Below are positions 44,435 to 52,563 of a stretch of 64,000 nt of DNA, piece by piece. Numbering within the stretch: position 1 is the first letter of the stretch; each line of letters begins with the position of its first letter. A program made the translations under genes and the position numbers. Source of the stretch: Nocardioides sp. ChNu-153 (GTDB lineage: Bacteria > Actinomycetota > Actinomycetes > Propionibacteriales > Nocardioidaceae). Where the stretch lies: positions 1-64,000 of the forward strand of contig NZ_JADEVT010000011.1 of assembly GCF_030466625.1 (NCBI RefSeq), read 5' to 3'. The notes beneath the pieces were generated by a model that was given only the letters and a program-made list of their open reading frames with translations, made no database searches and had not been told where the DNA came from.

Positions 44435-45598
44435 TCAGTTCCAGCCGACCTGCGTGCCGCCGACACGGGCGGCCTCGAGGCCCTCCTGGTGGCCGCTCGC
44501 GGCGTACGCCTTCATCGGGTGCGCGGGCAGGCCGCGCTCCTCGCGCCAGGCGGCGAGGTCGGCGCGGACGTCGGTGGAGAAGGCGTCCATGAAGATCTCG
44601 TGCGCCTCGAGCACCTCGCCGGCCTCCTGGGCGGCGGTGAGGGCCTCGCGGTCGAGCAGCAGCGCCCGGGCCGTCATCTCCTGCACGTTGAGCACGGAGC
44701 GGATCTGGCCGGGGATCTTCTTCTCGATGTTGTGGCACTGGTCGAGCATCAGCGCGACGTCGGAGTCGGCGTCGAGGCCGCCCCCGCGGATGACCTCGAC
44801 CATGATGCGGAAGAGTTGGAACGGGTCGGCCGAGCCCACGATGAGGTCGTCGTCGGCGTAGAAGCGGCTGTTGAAGTCGAACGAGCCGAGCTTCCCCAGG
44901 CGCAGCAGCTGGGCGACGATGAACTCGATGTTCGTGCCGGGCGCGTGGTGGCCCGTGTCGAGGCAGACCTTCGCGCGGTCGCCCAGGGCGCTGACCTGCA
45001 CGTACGACGTGCCCCAGTCCGGGACGTCGGTGTGGTAGAAGGCCGGCTCGAAGAACTTGTACTCGAGCACGAGGCGCTGGTCCTCGCCGATCCGGTCGTA
45101 GATCTTGGTCAGCGACTCGTGCAGGCGGTCCTGGCGGCCGCGCATGTCGGCCTGGCCCGGGTAGTTCGAGCCCTCGGCGAGCCAGATCTTCAGGTCGCGC
45201 GAGCCGGTGGCGTCCATGACGTCGATGCACTCGAAGTGGTGGTCGACGGCCTTCTGGCGGATCTTCGGGTCCGTGTGGGTCAGGGCGCCGAGCTTGTAGT
45301 CGTCGTCCTGGAACGTGTTCGAGTTGACCGTGCCCAGCGCGATCCCCAGGTCCTCGGCGTAGCGGCGCAGGGCCGCCCAGTCGTCCACGAGGTCCCACGG
45401 GATGTGCAGGGCGACGGCCGGCGCGAGACCGGTGAAGCGGTTGACGGTCGCGGCGTCCGCGATCTTCTCCTCCACCGAGCGCGGGGTGCCCGGGGTGCCG
45501 AACACCTTGAAGCGCGTGCCCGAGTTGCCGTAGGCCCAGGAGGGGACCTCGATCGCCAGGCGCTCGAGCGTCGGCGTGATGGCGGTGAAGCTGGTCAT
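44435..45598 (-). CDS. rhaI: L-rhamnose isomerase (RhaI type)
   Basis: 387 aa. TIM-barrel sugar isomerase with VALHIPWDLVDDW, LKIWLAEGSNYPGQADMR, LEYKFFEPAFYHTDVPDWG, CLDTGHHAPGTNIE and FDFNSRFYADDDLIVGSADP. These hold the metal ligands of the Pseudomonas stutzeri-type L-rhamnose isomerase rather than the E. coli RhaA type. Start overlaps the rhaM stop by ATGA. Confidence 0.94.
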   Translation of the reverse strand: MTSFTAITPTLERLAIEVPSWAYGNSGTRFKVFGTPGTPRSVEEKIADAATVNRFTGLAPAVALHIPWDLVDDWAALRRYAEDLGIALGTVNSNTFQDDDYKLGALTHTDPKIRQKAVDHHFECIDVMDATGSRDLKIWLAEGSNYPGQADMRGRQDRLHESLTKIYDRIGEDQRLVLEYKFFEPAFYHTDVPDWGTSYVQVSALGDRAKVCLDTGHHAPGTNIEFIVAQLLRLGKLGSFDFNSRFYADDDLIVGSADPFQLFRIMVEVIRGGGLDADSDVALMLDQCHNIEKKIPGQIRSVLNVQEMTARALLLDREALTAAQEAGEVLEAHEIFMDAFSTDVRADLAAWREERGLPAHPMKAYAASGHQEGLEAARVGGTQVGWN

Positions 45599-46044
45599 GC
45601 GGGGTCTCCCTCGGTACGACGGCTCGCGGCCGCCGCGCTGTCGCTGTGGTCGGTGGGGCTCGGTGCGGTGGTGCCCGGTGCGCTGGTGCCGGTAGTGCTG
45701 GAGGTGGCTGCGGCGAGCTGGTCCTCCAGGTGGAAGACCTCCTCGAGCTGCAGGAAGCCGGTGTCGGGGGCGGCGCCGTCGAGGTCGACGAAGAACTCGC
45801 CCATCTCGGCTTGCCAGCGGGCGTTGACCTCGGTGGCGGCCATCGCGGCCTGCGCGTCCTCGATGGTCGTGGTCACCTCGACGTACCCGACGAGCAGGCC
45901 GTCGGGACGCACGAAGAGGGAGTAGTTGCGCCAGCCGGACGCGTGGAGCGCCTCGAGCATGTCGGGCCACACGGCGGCGTGGCGCTCGCGGTACTCCGCC
46001 AGGCGGTCGGGCTTCACCTGGAGCTGGAAGCAGACGCGCTGCAC
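45595..46044 (-). CDS. rhaM: L-rhamnose mutarotase
   Basis: 149 aa from a GTG preceded by GAGGAGGTCCC. Starts QRVCFQLQVKPDRLAEYRERHAAVWPDMLEALHASGWRNYSLF, the standard RhaM fold with the catalytic His, and keeps ARWQAEMGEFF. The C-terminal 40 residues are a Ser/Thr/Ala-rich extension beyond the usual 104 or so. Speeds anomer exchange of imported rhamnose. First gene of the catabolic operon; operator O1 overlaps its promoter. Confidence 0.93.
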   Translation of the reverse strand: MQRVCFQLQVKPDRLAEYRERHAAVWPDMLEALHASGWRNYSLFVRPDGLLVGYVEVTTTIEDAQAAMAATEVNARWQAEMGEFFVDLDGAAPDTGFLQLEEVFHLEDQLAAATSSTTGTSAPGTTAPSPTDHSDSAAAASRRTEGDPA

Positions 46045-46064
46045 GGGACCTCCTCGACACGGGA

Positions 46065-46078
46065 TTGAATCGTTTTAA
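46065..46078. promoter_or_regulatory. Rhamnose operator O1 (LacI-type)
   Basis: TTGAATCGTTTTAA, a near palindrome with central CG. It overlaps a TAGGAT -10-like hexamer (46078-46083, minus strand) in front of rhaM. Same pattern as O2 and O3. Confidence 0.8.
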
Positions 46079-46108
46079 TCCTACGCCACCGCGGGGTTCC
46101 GGCCGGTC

Positions 46109-46147
46109 GCGGTACCAGCGGTAGTCCTCGACTACCGCTGGTACCGC
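46109..46147. terminator. Perfect 18-bp hairpin between rhaS and rhaM
   Basis: GCGGTACCAGCGGTAGTC and its exact complement around CTC. It ends the importer operon before the rhaM promoter. Confidence 0.75.
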
Positions 46148-46259
46148 GAGCGCGGGTGGTGCGGTGGATCAGGTGGTGCGGTGCTGCGGTGCTGCAGTGG
46201 ATCAGGTGCTGCGGGTGGCCGCGGGCGGCCGGGGGTCGACGTACGACCTGATCGACCGA

Positions 46260-47285
46260 TCAGAAGTCGAAGTCGCCGATGTTCTCCGACGTGAAGACGG
46301 TCGGGTCGCCCAGGAGGACCTCGCCGTCGGCGCCGACGGTGTACTCGCCCAGGTCGCCGGCGGTGAAGGTGTCACCCTCCTCGCCGGTGATGTCGCCCTC
46401 GACGAGCGCGTGGGCGGCGTGCGCGGCCAGGTAGCCCAGGTCCTCGGGGTTCCACAGCGCGAACGAGGTGACGGTGCCGTCCTCGATGAACTCGCGCATC
46501 TGGTTCGGCGTGCCGAGGCCGGTCAGCGCGACCTGGCCCTTGTACTGCGACGTCGAGAGGTAGCGCGCCGCGGCGGCGATGCCGACCGTGGTCGGGCTGA
46601 TGATGCCCTTGAGCTCCGGGTTCGACTGCAGCAGCGCCGCGGTCTTGTCGAAGGACGTCTGGTCGTCGTCGTCGCCGTAGACCGTCTCGACGATCTCGAT
46701 GTTCGGGTACGTCTCGGCGGCGTAGGACTCCATGAGCTCGATCCACGCGTTCTGGTTCGTCGCGTTGGCCGCGGCGGACAGGATCGCCACCTGGCCCTCC
46801 TCACCGATCTGCTCGGCGATGAGGTCGACCTGCGTCTGGGCGATGCCCTCGGCGGACGCCTGGTTGACGAAGATGTCGCGGTACTCGGGGTCGACGTCGG
46901 AGTCGAAGGTGACGACCTTGACGCCCGCGTCCCGGGCCTCCTCGAGCGCGGAGCCCAGGGCGGTCGGGTCGTTCGCCGAGACGACGAGGGCGCCGACGCC
47001 CTGCTGGGCCGCCGTGTTGATGAACGGGACCTGCGCGTCGGGGGTCGCCGTGGTCGGGCCGACCTCCTCGAAGGTGCCGTCGAACTCGCCGACGGCACGC
47101 TCGCCACCGGTGCTGGAGGCGTCGAAGTACGGGTTGCCGAGGTTCTTCGGGAGGAAGGTGATGGTGGAGGCCGAGTCGCCGCCACCGCCACCCTCGCCGT
47201 CGTCGGAACCGCAGGCGGTCAGGGCTGCACTCGCGGCGAGCGTGAGGGCGACGAGCGCGGAGACGCGCCGGGTGTTGAACTTCAT
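46260..47285 (-). CDS. rhaS: Rhamnose ABC transporter substrate-binding lipoprotein
   Basis: 341 aa from the ATG at 47285. Lipoprotein signal with lipobox LTAC (AALTACGSDD), then a Gly/Asp/Ser linker and a periplasmic-binding-protein-1 fold (ITFLPKNLGNPYFDASSTGGERA... GVGALVVSANDPTAL... GVKVVTFDSDVD). KNLGNPYF and the gene set match RhaS of rhizobia. Last gene of the importer operon. Confidence 0.93.
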   Translation of the reverse strand: MKFNTRRVSALVALTLAASAALTACGSDDGEGGGGGDSASTITFLPKNLGNPYFDASSTGGERAVGEFDGTFEEVGPTTATPDAQVPFINTAAQQGVGALVVSANDPTALGSALEEARDAGVKVVTFDSDVDPEYRDIFVNQASAEGIAQTQVDLIAEQIGEEGQVAILSAAANATNQNAWIELMESYAAETYPNIEIVETVYGDDDDQTSFDKTAALLQSNPELKGIISPTTVGIAAAARYLSTSQYKGQVALTGLGTPNQMREFIEDGTVTSFALWNPEDLGYLAAHAAHALVEGDITGEEGDTFTAGDLGEYTVGADGEVLLGDPTVFTSENIGDFDF

Positions 47286-47328
47286 CGTTCTTGCCTTTCG
47301 ATGGTGGTGACGTCGATGTGCGACGAGA

Positions 47329-48426
47329 TCACGCGGATGGGCGCCGTCCGAGGCGGCCGAGCGGCCCCTTCGCTCCCGTGGGCATGCGCCCCGAGGCCCA
47401 CGCGAGGAAGCGGGGTGCCACGACCGACGCCACGAGCAGGAGCCCGATGACGATCGTCGTGACGTTCTCGGTCTCACCCTGCAGGCGCATGGCGCTGGAG
47501 ATGACACCGATGAGCAGGACGCCGGCGACGACACCGTGGAGGGCACCGCGGCCGCCGAAGATGGAGACCCCGCCGAGGAGCACGGCGGCGATCACCTGGA
47601 GCTCCATGCCCGTGGCGGCGTCACCGCGCGCCAGGTCGTAGCGGAGCGTGTAGTAGACGCCGGCCAGGCCCGAGACGGCGCCGGCCAGCAGGAACAGGAC
47701 GAGCTTGGTGCGGGCCACGTCGACGCCGCTGAAGCGCGCCGCCTCGTCGTTGAGACCGATCTCGTAGACCCCGCGGCCGAAGCCGGAGAAGTGCAGCAGG
47801 GCGGCGAAGACGACGGCCAGCACGAGGAACACCACGAGCACCTGGGGGTAGCTGGTCTCGCCGAAGCGCTCCTTGACCCGGTCGGTCCACTCCTCGGGGA
47901 AGCCCGTCTTGGCCTCGGTGCCGAGCAGGCCCACCGCGATGCCGCGGTAGAGGGCGAGCGTGCCGATCGTGACCGCCAGCGAGGGGAGCCCGACGTACCC
48001 GACGAGGAACCCGTTGAAGGCGCCGCAGAGCGCGCCGACCGCGATCGCGGCGAGGGCGGCCATCGTGAACGACAGGCCGGCGTCGGCGAACAGCACGCCG
48101 GTGAGCACGCTGGTCAGCGCGACCGTGCTCGCCACCGACAGGTCGATCTCGCCGGTGATGATGATCATGGTCATCGGCAGGGCGATGAGCAGGATCGGCA
48201 TGAGGTCGAGGAACAGGTAGTAGACCGTCAGCGGGCCGTCGAAGTTCGGGACGTTGACGTTCGCCCAGACGAGCACCACGACGAGGAGCGCGATGATGGC
48301 GGTCTCGCGGGTGAGCAGCCAGCGCTGCCAGGCCGGACGGGCGTACGACGGGTACGTGCGCGCCGCGCTCGCTCCGGTGCCCGGGCCCGACGCGGTCGGG
48401 GCCTTCGTGGGGGTGGAGGCGGACAT
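47329..48426 (-). CDS. rhaQ: Rhamnose ABC transporter permease
   Basis: 365 aa. After a Ser/Thr/Ala-rich cytoplasmic head come 8-10 hydrophobic segments of the BPD_transp_2 family, with IIITGEIDLSVASTVALTSVLTGVLF and GGVSIFGGRGALHGVVAGVLLIGVI. Start overlaps the upstream permease stop by one base. The rhaP/rhaQ labels of the two permeases follow the rhizobial convention and could be swapped. Confidence 0.9.
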   Translation of the reverse strand: MSASTPTKAPTASGPGTGASAARTYPSYARPAWQRWLLTRETAIIALLVVVLVWANVNVPNFDGPLTVYYLFLDLMPILLIALPMTMIIITGEIDLSVASTVALTSVLTGVLFADAGLSFTMAALAAIAVGALCGAFNGFLVGYVGLPSLAVTIGTLALYRGIAVGLLGTEAKTGFPEEWTDRVKERFGETSYPQVLVVFLVLAVVFAALLHFSGFGRGVYEIGLNDEAARFSGVDVARTKLVLFLLAGAVSGLAGVYYTLRYDLARGDAATGMELQVIAAVLLGGVSIFGGRGALHGVVAGVLLIGVISSAMRLQGETENVTTIVIGLLLVASVVAPRFLAWASGRMPTGAKGPLGRLGRRPSA

Positions 48427-49493
48427 CAGCCTTCCCTCTCTTCGTCGAACTTGCGGGCCTGGCGCAGCGCGAGGATCCGGTCGAGGACGACCGCGCCGAG
48501 GATGAGGGCACCGACGACGGCGCGCTGCCAGAAGTCGGGGATGCCGAGGATCGGGAGCGCCCGGTTGATCGTCACGAGCAGGACCGCGCCGATGGCCGCG
48601 CCCCACACCGTGCCGGAGCCGCCGAAGATCGCGACGCCGCCGATGACGGCCGCGCCGACCGCCTGCAGCTCGATGCCGTTGCCGACGCCGGAGCTGACCG
48701 TGCCGTAGCGGGCGGCGTGGACGACGCCGGCCAGGCCGGCGAGGGCGCCGCAGAGCACGAAGGCGGTGAGCACGCGGGTCGGGACCTTGAGGCCGTAGAG
48801 CTTCGCGGCGTCGGGGTCGGAGCCGATGGCGTAGAGCTCGCGGCCCGAGCGGGCCGTGTGGAGGTAGTAGCCGACGAGGGCCACCACGGCGACCGCGACG
48901 ATCGTCAGCAGCGGGATGGTGAGGAACGACTTGGTGCCGAGCGCCAGGAAGCCCGAGGGCATGTCGCTCGCGTTGATCCGGTCGCTGCCGGCCCAGGTCA
49001 GCATGATGCCGCGGTAGCTGTACATCGTGCCGAGCGTGATGACGAGCGCGGGCACCTGGGCGTAGGCGACCAGGACGCCGTTGATGACACCGAGGAACGC
49101 ACCGAGCGCGACGCCCGCCAGCACCACGACGATGATCGGGATGCCCGGCACGTCGATGAAGAGCCGGCCGGTCAGGTACGCCGTGAGCGCCATCGTCGAG
49201 CCGACCGACAGGTCGACGCTGCGGGTGACGATGACCATCATCTGGCCCGCCGCGAGGAGCAGCAGGATGGACGGGGTCAGCAGCAGATCGCGCCAGCCGT
49301 CACCGGTCAGCAGGAAGCTGTCGTTGCGCGCCGTCGCGACGGCGATGACCGCCAGCAGGAAGATCGCCACGGCGATCTCGCGGGAGCGCAGGGCGGCGCC
49401 GAGGGCGCCCCGGGCCGCGGCGCCGCGTCCCGGCGTACCGGCACCCGGGCCGGGGGCCGAGTGGGGCTCCGGCTTGGTCAGGGTGGCGCTCAT
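48426..49493 (-). CDS. rhaP: Rhamnose ABC transporter permease
   Basis: 355 aa. BPD_transp_2 permease with MVIVTRSVDLSVGSTMALTAYLTGRLF, the conserved cytoplasmic loop GSDPDAAKLYGLKV and GGVAIFGGSGTVWGAAIGAVLL. Overlaps the ATPase gene by ATGA. Forms the channel with the 365-aa permease. Confidence 0.9.
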   Translation of the reverse strand: MSATLTKPEPHSAPGPGAGTPGRGAAARGALGAALRSREIAVAIFLLAVIAVATARNDSFLLTGDGWRDLLLTPSILLLLAAGQMMVIVTRSVDLSVGSTMALTAYLTGRLFIDVPGIPIIVVVLAGVALGAFLGVINGVLVAYAQVPALVITLGTMYSYRGIMLTWAGSDRINASDMPSGFLALGTKSFLTIPLLTIVAVAVVALVGYYLHTARSGRELYAIGSDPDAAKLYGLKVPTRVLTAFVLCGALAGLAGVVHAARYGTVSSGVGNGIELQAVGAAVIGGVAIFGGSGTVWGAAIGAVLLVTINRALPILGIPDFWQRAVVGALILGAVVLDRILALRQARKFDEEREG

Positions 49494-51082
49494 GCGCCCA
49501 CCTCCTTCAGGAGGGCGTCGGGCAGGACGGGGGCGAGCTCGCCGGTGGACTCGTGGCCGGCGGTGGCGGCCTTCATGACCGCCTCCGGGGTGGCCTGCTC
49601 ACGGCTGAGCTCGGCGGTGATCTCGCCCTCGCGGACGACGAGGACGCGGTCGGCCATGCCGAGCACCTCGGGCAGCTCGGAGGAGATCATGAGGATGGCG
49701 AGGCCCTGGCCGGCGAGGTCGGAGAGGAGGCGGTGCACCTCGGACTTCGTGCCGACGTCGATGCCGCGCGTGGGCTCGTCGATGATGAGCAGCTCCGGCT
49801 CGGTGGCCAGCCACTTGGCGATGACGACCTTCTGCTGGTTGCCGCCGCTCATGGTGGTCGCGGCCATGTCGAGCGCGTTGGTCTTCACCTCGAGGCGGTC
49901 GGCCCAGGGGGCGACGGCCTTGTTCTCGGCGGCGGTGGTGAGCAGGCCCAGCTTGTCGAGCTTCGTGCGGATGACCGCGGCGACGTTGTGGGCCACCGAG
50001 TTGTCCACGACGAGGCCCTGCTTGCGGCGGTCCTCGGGGACGAAGGCCATGCCGGCGGCGATCGCGGCGCGGGGGCGGCGGGGCTTGACCGCCTTGCCGT
50101 GCATCCGCACCGAGCCGGCGTCGTAGCGGTCGACGCCGAAGACGGCGCGCGCGATCTCGCTGCGCCCGGCGCCGACGAGGCCGGCCAGGCCGACGATCTC
50201 GCCCGCGCGGACCTCGAAGGAGATGTCACGGAAGGTGCCGGCGGAGCTGAGGCCCTCGACCTGCAGGACCGGCTCGCCGATGGTGGCGGGCTGCTTCGGG
50301 AAGAGCTCCCCGACCTCGCGGCCGACCATCATCTCGACGATCGCGTCGGGCGTGGTGGAGGCGATGGCGGTGGTCGCGACGTACTCGCCGTCCCGCATGA
50401 CCGTCACCTGGTCGCAGAGGGCGAAGACCTCCTCGAACCGGTGGGAGATGAACACGAGGCCGCGGCCCTCGTCGCGCAGGCTCCGGGCCACGGCGAAGAG
50501 GCGCTCGACCTCGACGCCGGAGAGCGCGGCGGTCGGCTCGTCCATGATGAGGAGGCGGGCGTCGAGCGAGATGGCCTTGGCGATCTCGATGATCTGCTGG
50601 TCGGCGATCGAGAGGCCGAGCGCGGGGCGCTTCGGGTCGATGTCGACACCGAGGCGCGCGAAGATCGAGCGGGTCTCGGCGAGCATCGCGGCCCGGTCGA
50701 TGCGGCGGCCGCGGCCCAGGGGCTGGCGGCCCATGAAGATGTTCTCCGTGACCGAGAGGTCGGGGAACAGCGTGGGCTCCTGGTAGATGACGGCGATGCC
50801 GGCCGCCTTCGACTCCGCGGTCGACGTGAAGTCGACGTCGCGGCCCTCGAAGCGCAGCGTGCCGCCGTCGCGGCGGTGGACGCCGGCGACGATCTTGATC
50901 AGCGTCGACTTGCCTGCGCCGTTCTCCCCCACCAGGGCGTGGATCGACCCGGGGTGCACGGTGATGGTGCCCGACCGCAGCGCGGCGACGGGACCGAAGG
51001 ACTTCCGCACGTCGGCCATCTCGAGCACCGGGGTCGCCGGTGTCGAGGCCGGCGCGGACGCCTTCGTCAGGGGGTCAGGCAT
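49490..51082 (-). CDS. rhaT: Rhamnose ABC transporter ATP-binding protein (two ABC domains)
   Basis: 530 aa from an ATG with GAGGAAGCAGG upstream. First ABC domain: GENGAGKSTLIK, LGLSIADQQIIEIAKA, LLIMDEPTAAL. Second: the Walker A is GLVGAGRSEIARAVFG (Lys replaced by Arg), followed by MSGGNQQKVVIAKW and LLIIDEPTRGIDVG. This asymmetry is usual in RbsA/CUT2-type ATPases. First gene of the importer operon, controlled through operator O2. Confidence 0.94.
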   Translation of the reverse strand: MPDPLTKASAPASTPATPVLEMADVRKSFGPVAALRSGTITVHPGSIHALVGENGAGKSTLIKIVAGVHRRDGGTLRFEGRDVDFTSTAESKAAGIAVIYQEPTLFPDLSVTENIFMGRQPLGRGRRIDRAAMLAETRSIFARLGVDIDPKRPALGLSIADQQIIEIAKAISLDARLLIMDEPTAALSGVEVERLFAVARSLRDEGRGLVFISHRFEEVFALCDQVTVMRDGEYVATTAIASTTPDAIVEMMVGREVGELFPKQPATIGEPVLQVEGLSSAGTFRDISFEVRAGEIVGLAGLVGAGRSEIARAVFGVDRYDAGSVRMHGKAVKPRRPRAAIAAGMAFVPEDRRKQGLVVDNSVAHNVAAVIRTKLDKLGLLTTAAENKAVAPWADRLEVKTNALDMAATTMSGGNQQKVVIAKWLATEPELLIIDEPTRGIDVGTKSEVHRLLSDLAGQGLAILMISSELPEVLGMADRVLVVREGEITAELSREQATPEAVMKAATAGHESTGELAPVLPDALLKEVGA

Positions 51083-51121
51083 GGGACCTGCTTCCTCGTT
51101 CGGGGGAACTGCCGCTCGGTC

Positions 51122-51135
51122 TTAAATCGTTTCAA
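51122..51135. promoter_or_regulatory. Rhamnose operator O2 (LacI-type)
   Basis: TTAAATCGTTTCAA, on the rhaT side of the divergent intergenic region; on the minus strand TTGAAACGATTTAA. Confidence 0.82.
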
Positions 51136-51191
51136 TATGAGCGGCGTCACGCACGCTATGACGGCAGTCACGACACTGTCAACCAATTCCG

Positions 51192-51205
51192 TTGAATCGT
51201 GTTAA
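51192..51205. promoter_or_regulatory. Rhamnose operator O3, overlapping the repressor promoter
   Basis: TTGAATCGTGTTAA. Overlaps the TAACGT -10-like hexamer (51203-51208) that ends 7 nt before the repressor ATG. Suggests autoregulation. Confidence 0.8.
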
Positions 51206-51215
51206 CGTCCGCGAC

Positions 51216-52223
51216 ATGCCCGAGGCCCAGGTGCGCGACGTCGCCCGCCTCGCCGGCGTCTCCCCCGGGACCGTCTCCAACGCGCTCAACCACCCGGAGA
51301 AGGTCTCGCCCGCCACGCGCGAGCGCATCCTCTCCGCGATCAGCGAGCTGGGCTTCGTCCCGAACGACGCGGCCCGCCAGCTGCGGCGCGGCACCAACGC
51401 GAGCATCGGCATGATCGTGCTCGACATCGCGAACCCCTTCTTCACCGCCGTCGCCCACGGCGTCGAGCAGCGCCTCGCCGAGGTCGGGCGCCCCCTCGTG
51501 CTGGCCAACAGCGGGCAGAACCACGAGCGGGAGGTCGCCTACCTCGACCTGTTCGCCGAGCAGCGCCTCTCCGGCGTGCTCGTCACGCCGGCCGGCCAGG
51601 TGCTCGACCGGCTGCGGCGCCTGCGCGACCGCGGCACCGCGATCGTCGTCGTCGACCGCAAGACCGGCGCCCGCGAGTTCTCCTCGGTCTCCGTCGACGA
51701 CTCCCTCGGCGGGCGCCTCGCGACGCAGCACCTCCTCGAGATCGGCCGCCGCCGCATCGCCTTCATCGGCGGCCCCGAGGACCTCAGCCAGATCGAGCAC
51801 CGCCTCGGCGCCGCACGCACCGCCGTCGAGGAGCACGGGTCCGGCGAGATCGTGCACCTCGACGTACCCACCCTCGACGTCGAGGCGGGCCGCACCGGCG
51901 CCCGCGAGCTGCTCGACCTCCCCGCCGCCCGCCGGCCCGACGCGATCTTCGCGGCCAACGACCTCATCGCCCTCGGCGTGCTGCAGACGCTGACGCTGCG
52001 CGGCGTGCGGGTGCCGGACGACATCGCGCTCGTCGGCTACGACGACATCGACTTCGCCGCCGCCGCGGCCATCCCCCTGACCTCCGTGCGCCAGCCCGCC
52101 GTCGCCATGGGCGAGGCCGCCACGACGCGGCTCCTCGACGTCATCGCCGACCCCGCCGGGTCACAGGTCGAGCACATCGTGCTCGAGCCCGAGCTCGTCG
52201 TGCGCCGCTCCACCGTCGCCTGA
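51216..52223 (+). CDS. LacI family repressor of the rhamnose regulon
   Basis: 335 aa. N-terminal LacI HTH VRDVARLAGVSPGTVSNALNHPEKVSPATRERI, then the sugar-binding core (ASIGMIVLDIANPFFTAVAHGVEQ... IFAANDLIALGVLQTL... VALVGYDDIDFA). The ATG at 51216 has no Shine-Dalgarno and is probably leaderless. The TTG at 51192 is inside operator O3 and is rejected. Divergent from rhaTPQS; the three identical-type palindromes in this window define its regulon. The ligand is probably rhamnose or rhamnulose. Confidence 0.92.
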   Translation: MPEAQVRDVARLAGVSPGTVSNALNHPEKVSPATRERILSAISELGFVPNDAARQLRRGTNASIGMIVLDIANPFFTAVAHGVEQRLAEVGRPLVLANSGQNHEREVAYLDLFAEQRLSGVLVTPAGQVLDRLRRLRDRGTAIVVVDRKTGAREFSSVSVDDSLGGRLATQHLLEIGRRRIAFIGGPEDLSQIEHRLGAARTAVEEHGSGEIVHLDVPTLDVEAGRTGARELLDLPAARRPDAIFAANDLIALGVLQTLTLRGVRVPDDIALVGYDDIDFAAAAAIPLTSVRQPAVAMGEAATTRLLDVIADPAGSQVEHIVLEPELVVRRSTVA

Positions 52224-52270
52224 GGGGTACGGCGGGCCGCGGGGCGGGTGCGGCTGTTGCCGATCGCCCC

Positions 52271-52321
52271 GGGGCACCGATCGCGGCGGGGCACCGATCG
52301 CGGCGGGGCACCGATCGCGGC
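52271..52321 (+). repeat. Tandem repeat, three units of 17 bp
   Basis: Three identical copies of GGGGCACCGATCGCGGC, each with the palindrome CGATCG, downstream of the repressor gene. Function unknown. Confidence 0.85.
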
Positions 52322-52406
52322 GAACGCGGCCGGATCGGGGCCCAGGGGCGGTCCGTCGGGGGCGATCGCCGCGATCCGTGCTGGTGGGCGACTCGGCGGC
52401 CGCGCA

Positions 52407-52448
52407 CCGGTGGTTGAGGTGGCCGCCCCGGCGGCCCTCGAAACCACC
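52407..52448 (-). repeat. Hairpin repeat family, single inverted copy B
   Basis: CCGGTGGTTGAGGTGGCCGC...GCGGCCCTCGAAACCACC, the reverse complement of the copies at 54158-54336. Lies 115 bp before the DUF222-HNH gene. Confidence 0.88.
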
Positions 52449-52550
52449 TCGGGAGCGGCCGCCGGCTGGCGCTCCGAGGACACGCGAGATCGCTGATTCT
52501 CTTCTCCCCAGCCCGCCGCGCTCCCGGCCGAGACTGTCGGTGGCCACCTC

Positions 52551-52556
52551 TAGCGT
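52551..52556 (+). promoter_or_regulatory. -10-like TAGCGT for the leaderless DUF222-HNH gene
   Basis: Ends 7 nt before the ATG at 52564. No Shine-Dalgarno. Confidence 0.5.
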
Positions 52557-52563
52557 TGTCGGT

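Noticed and set aside
39949-44592. 1547-codon open frame antisense to the GH106, rhaB and rhaEW genes
   Set aside because: It spans three real genes in antisense, with low-complexity Arg/Gly/Ala composition; a shadow frame.
51192-51215. TTG start for the LacI repressor
   Set aside because: It coincides with operator O3 and the -10 region. The ATG at 51216 gives a standard LacI N-terminus.
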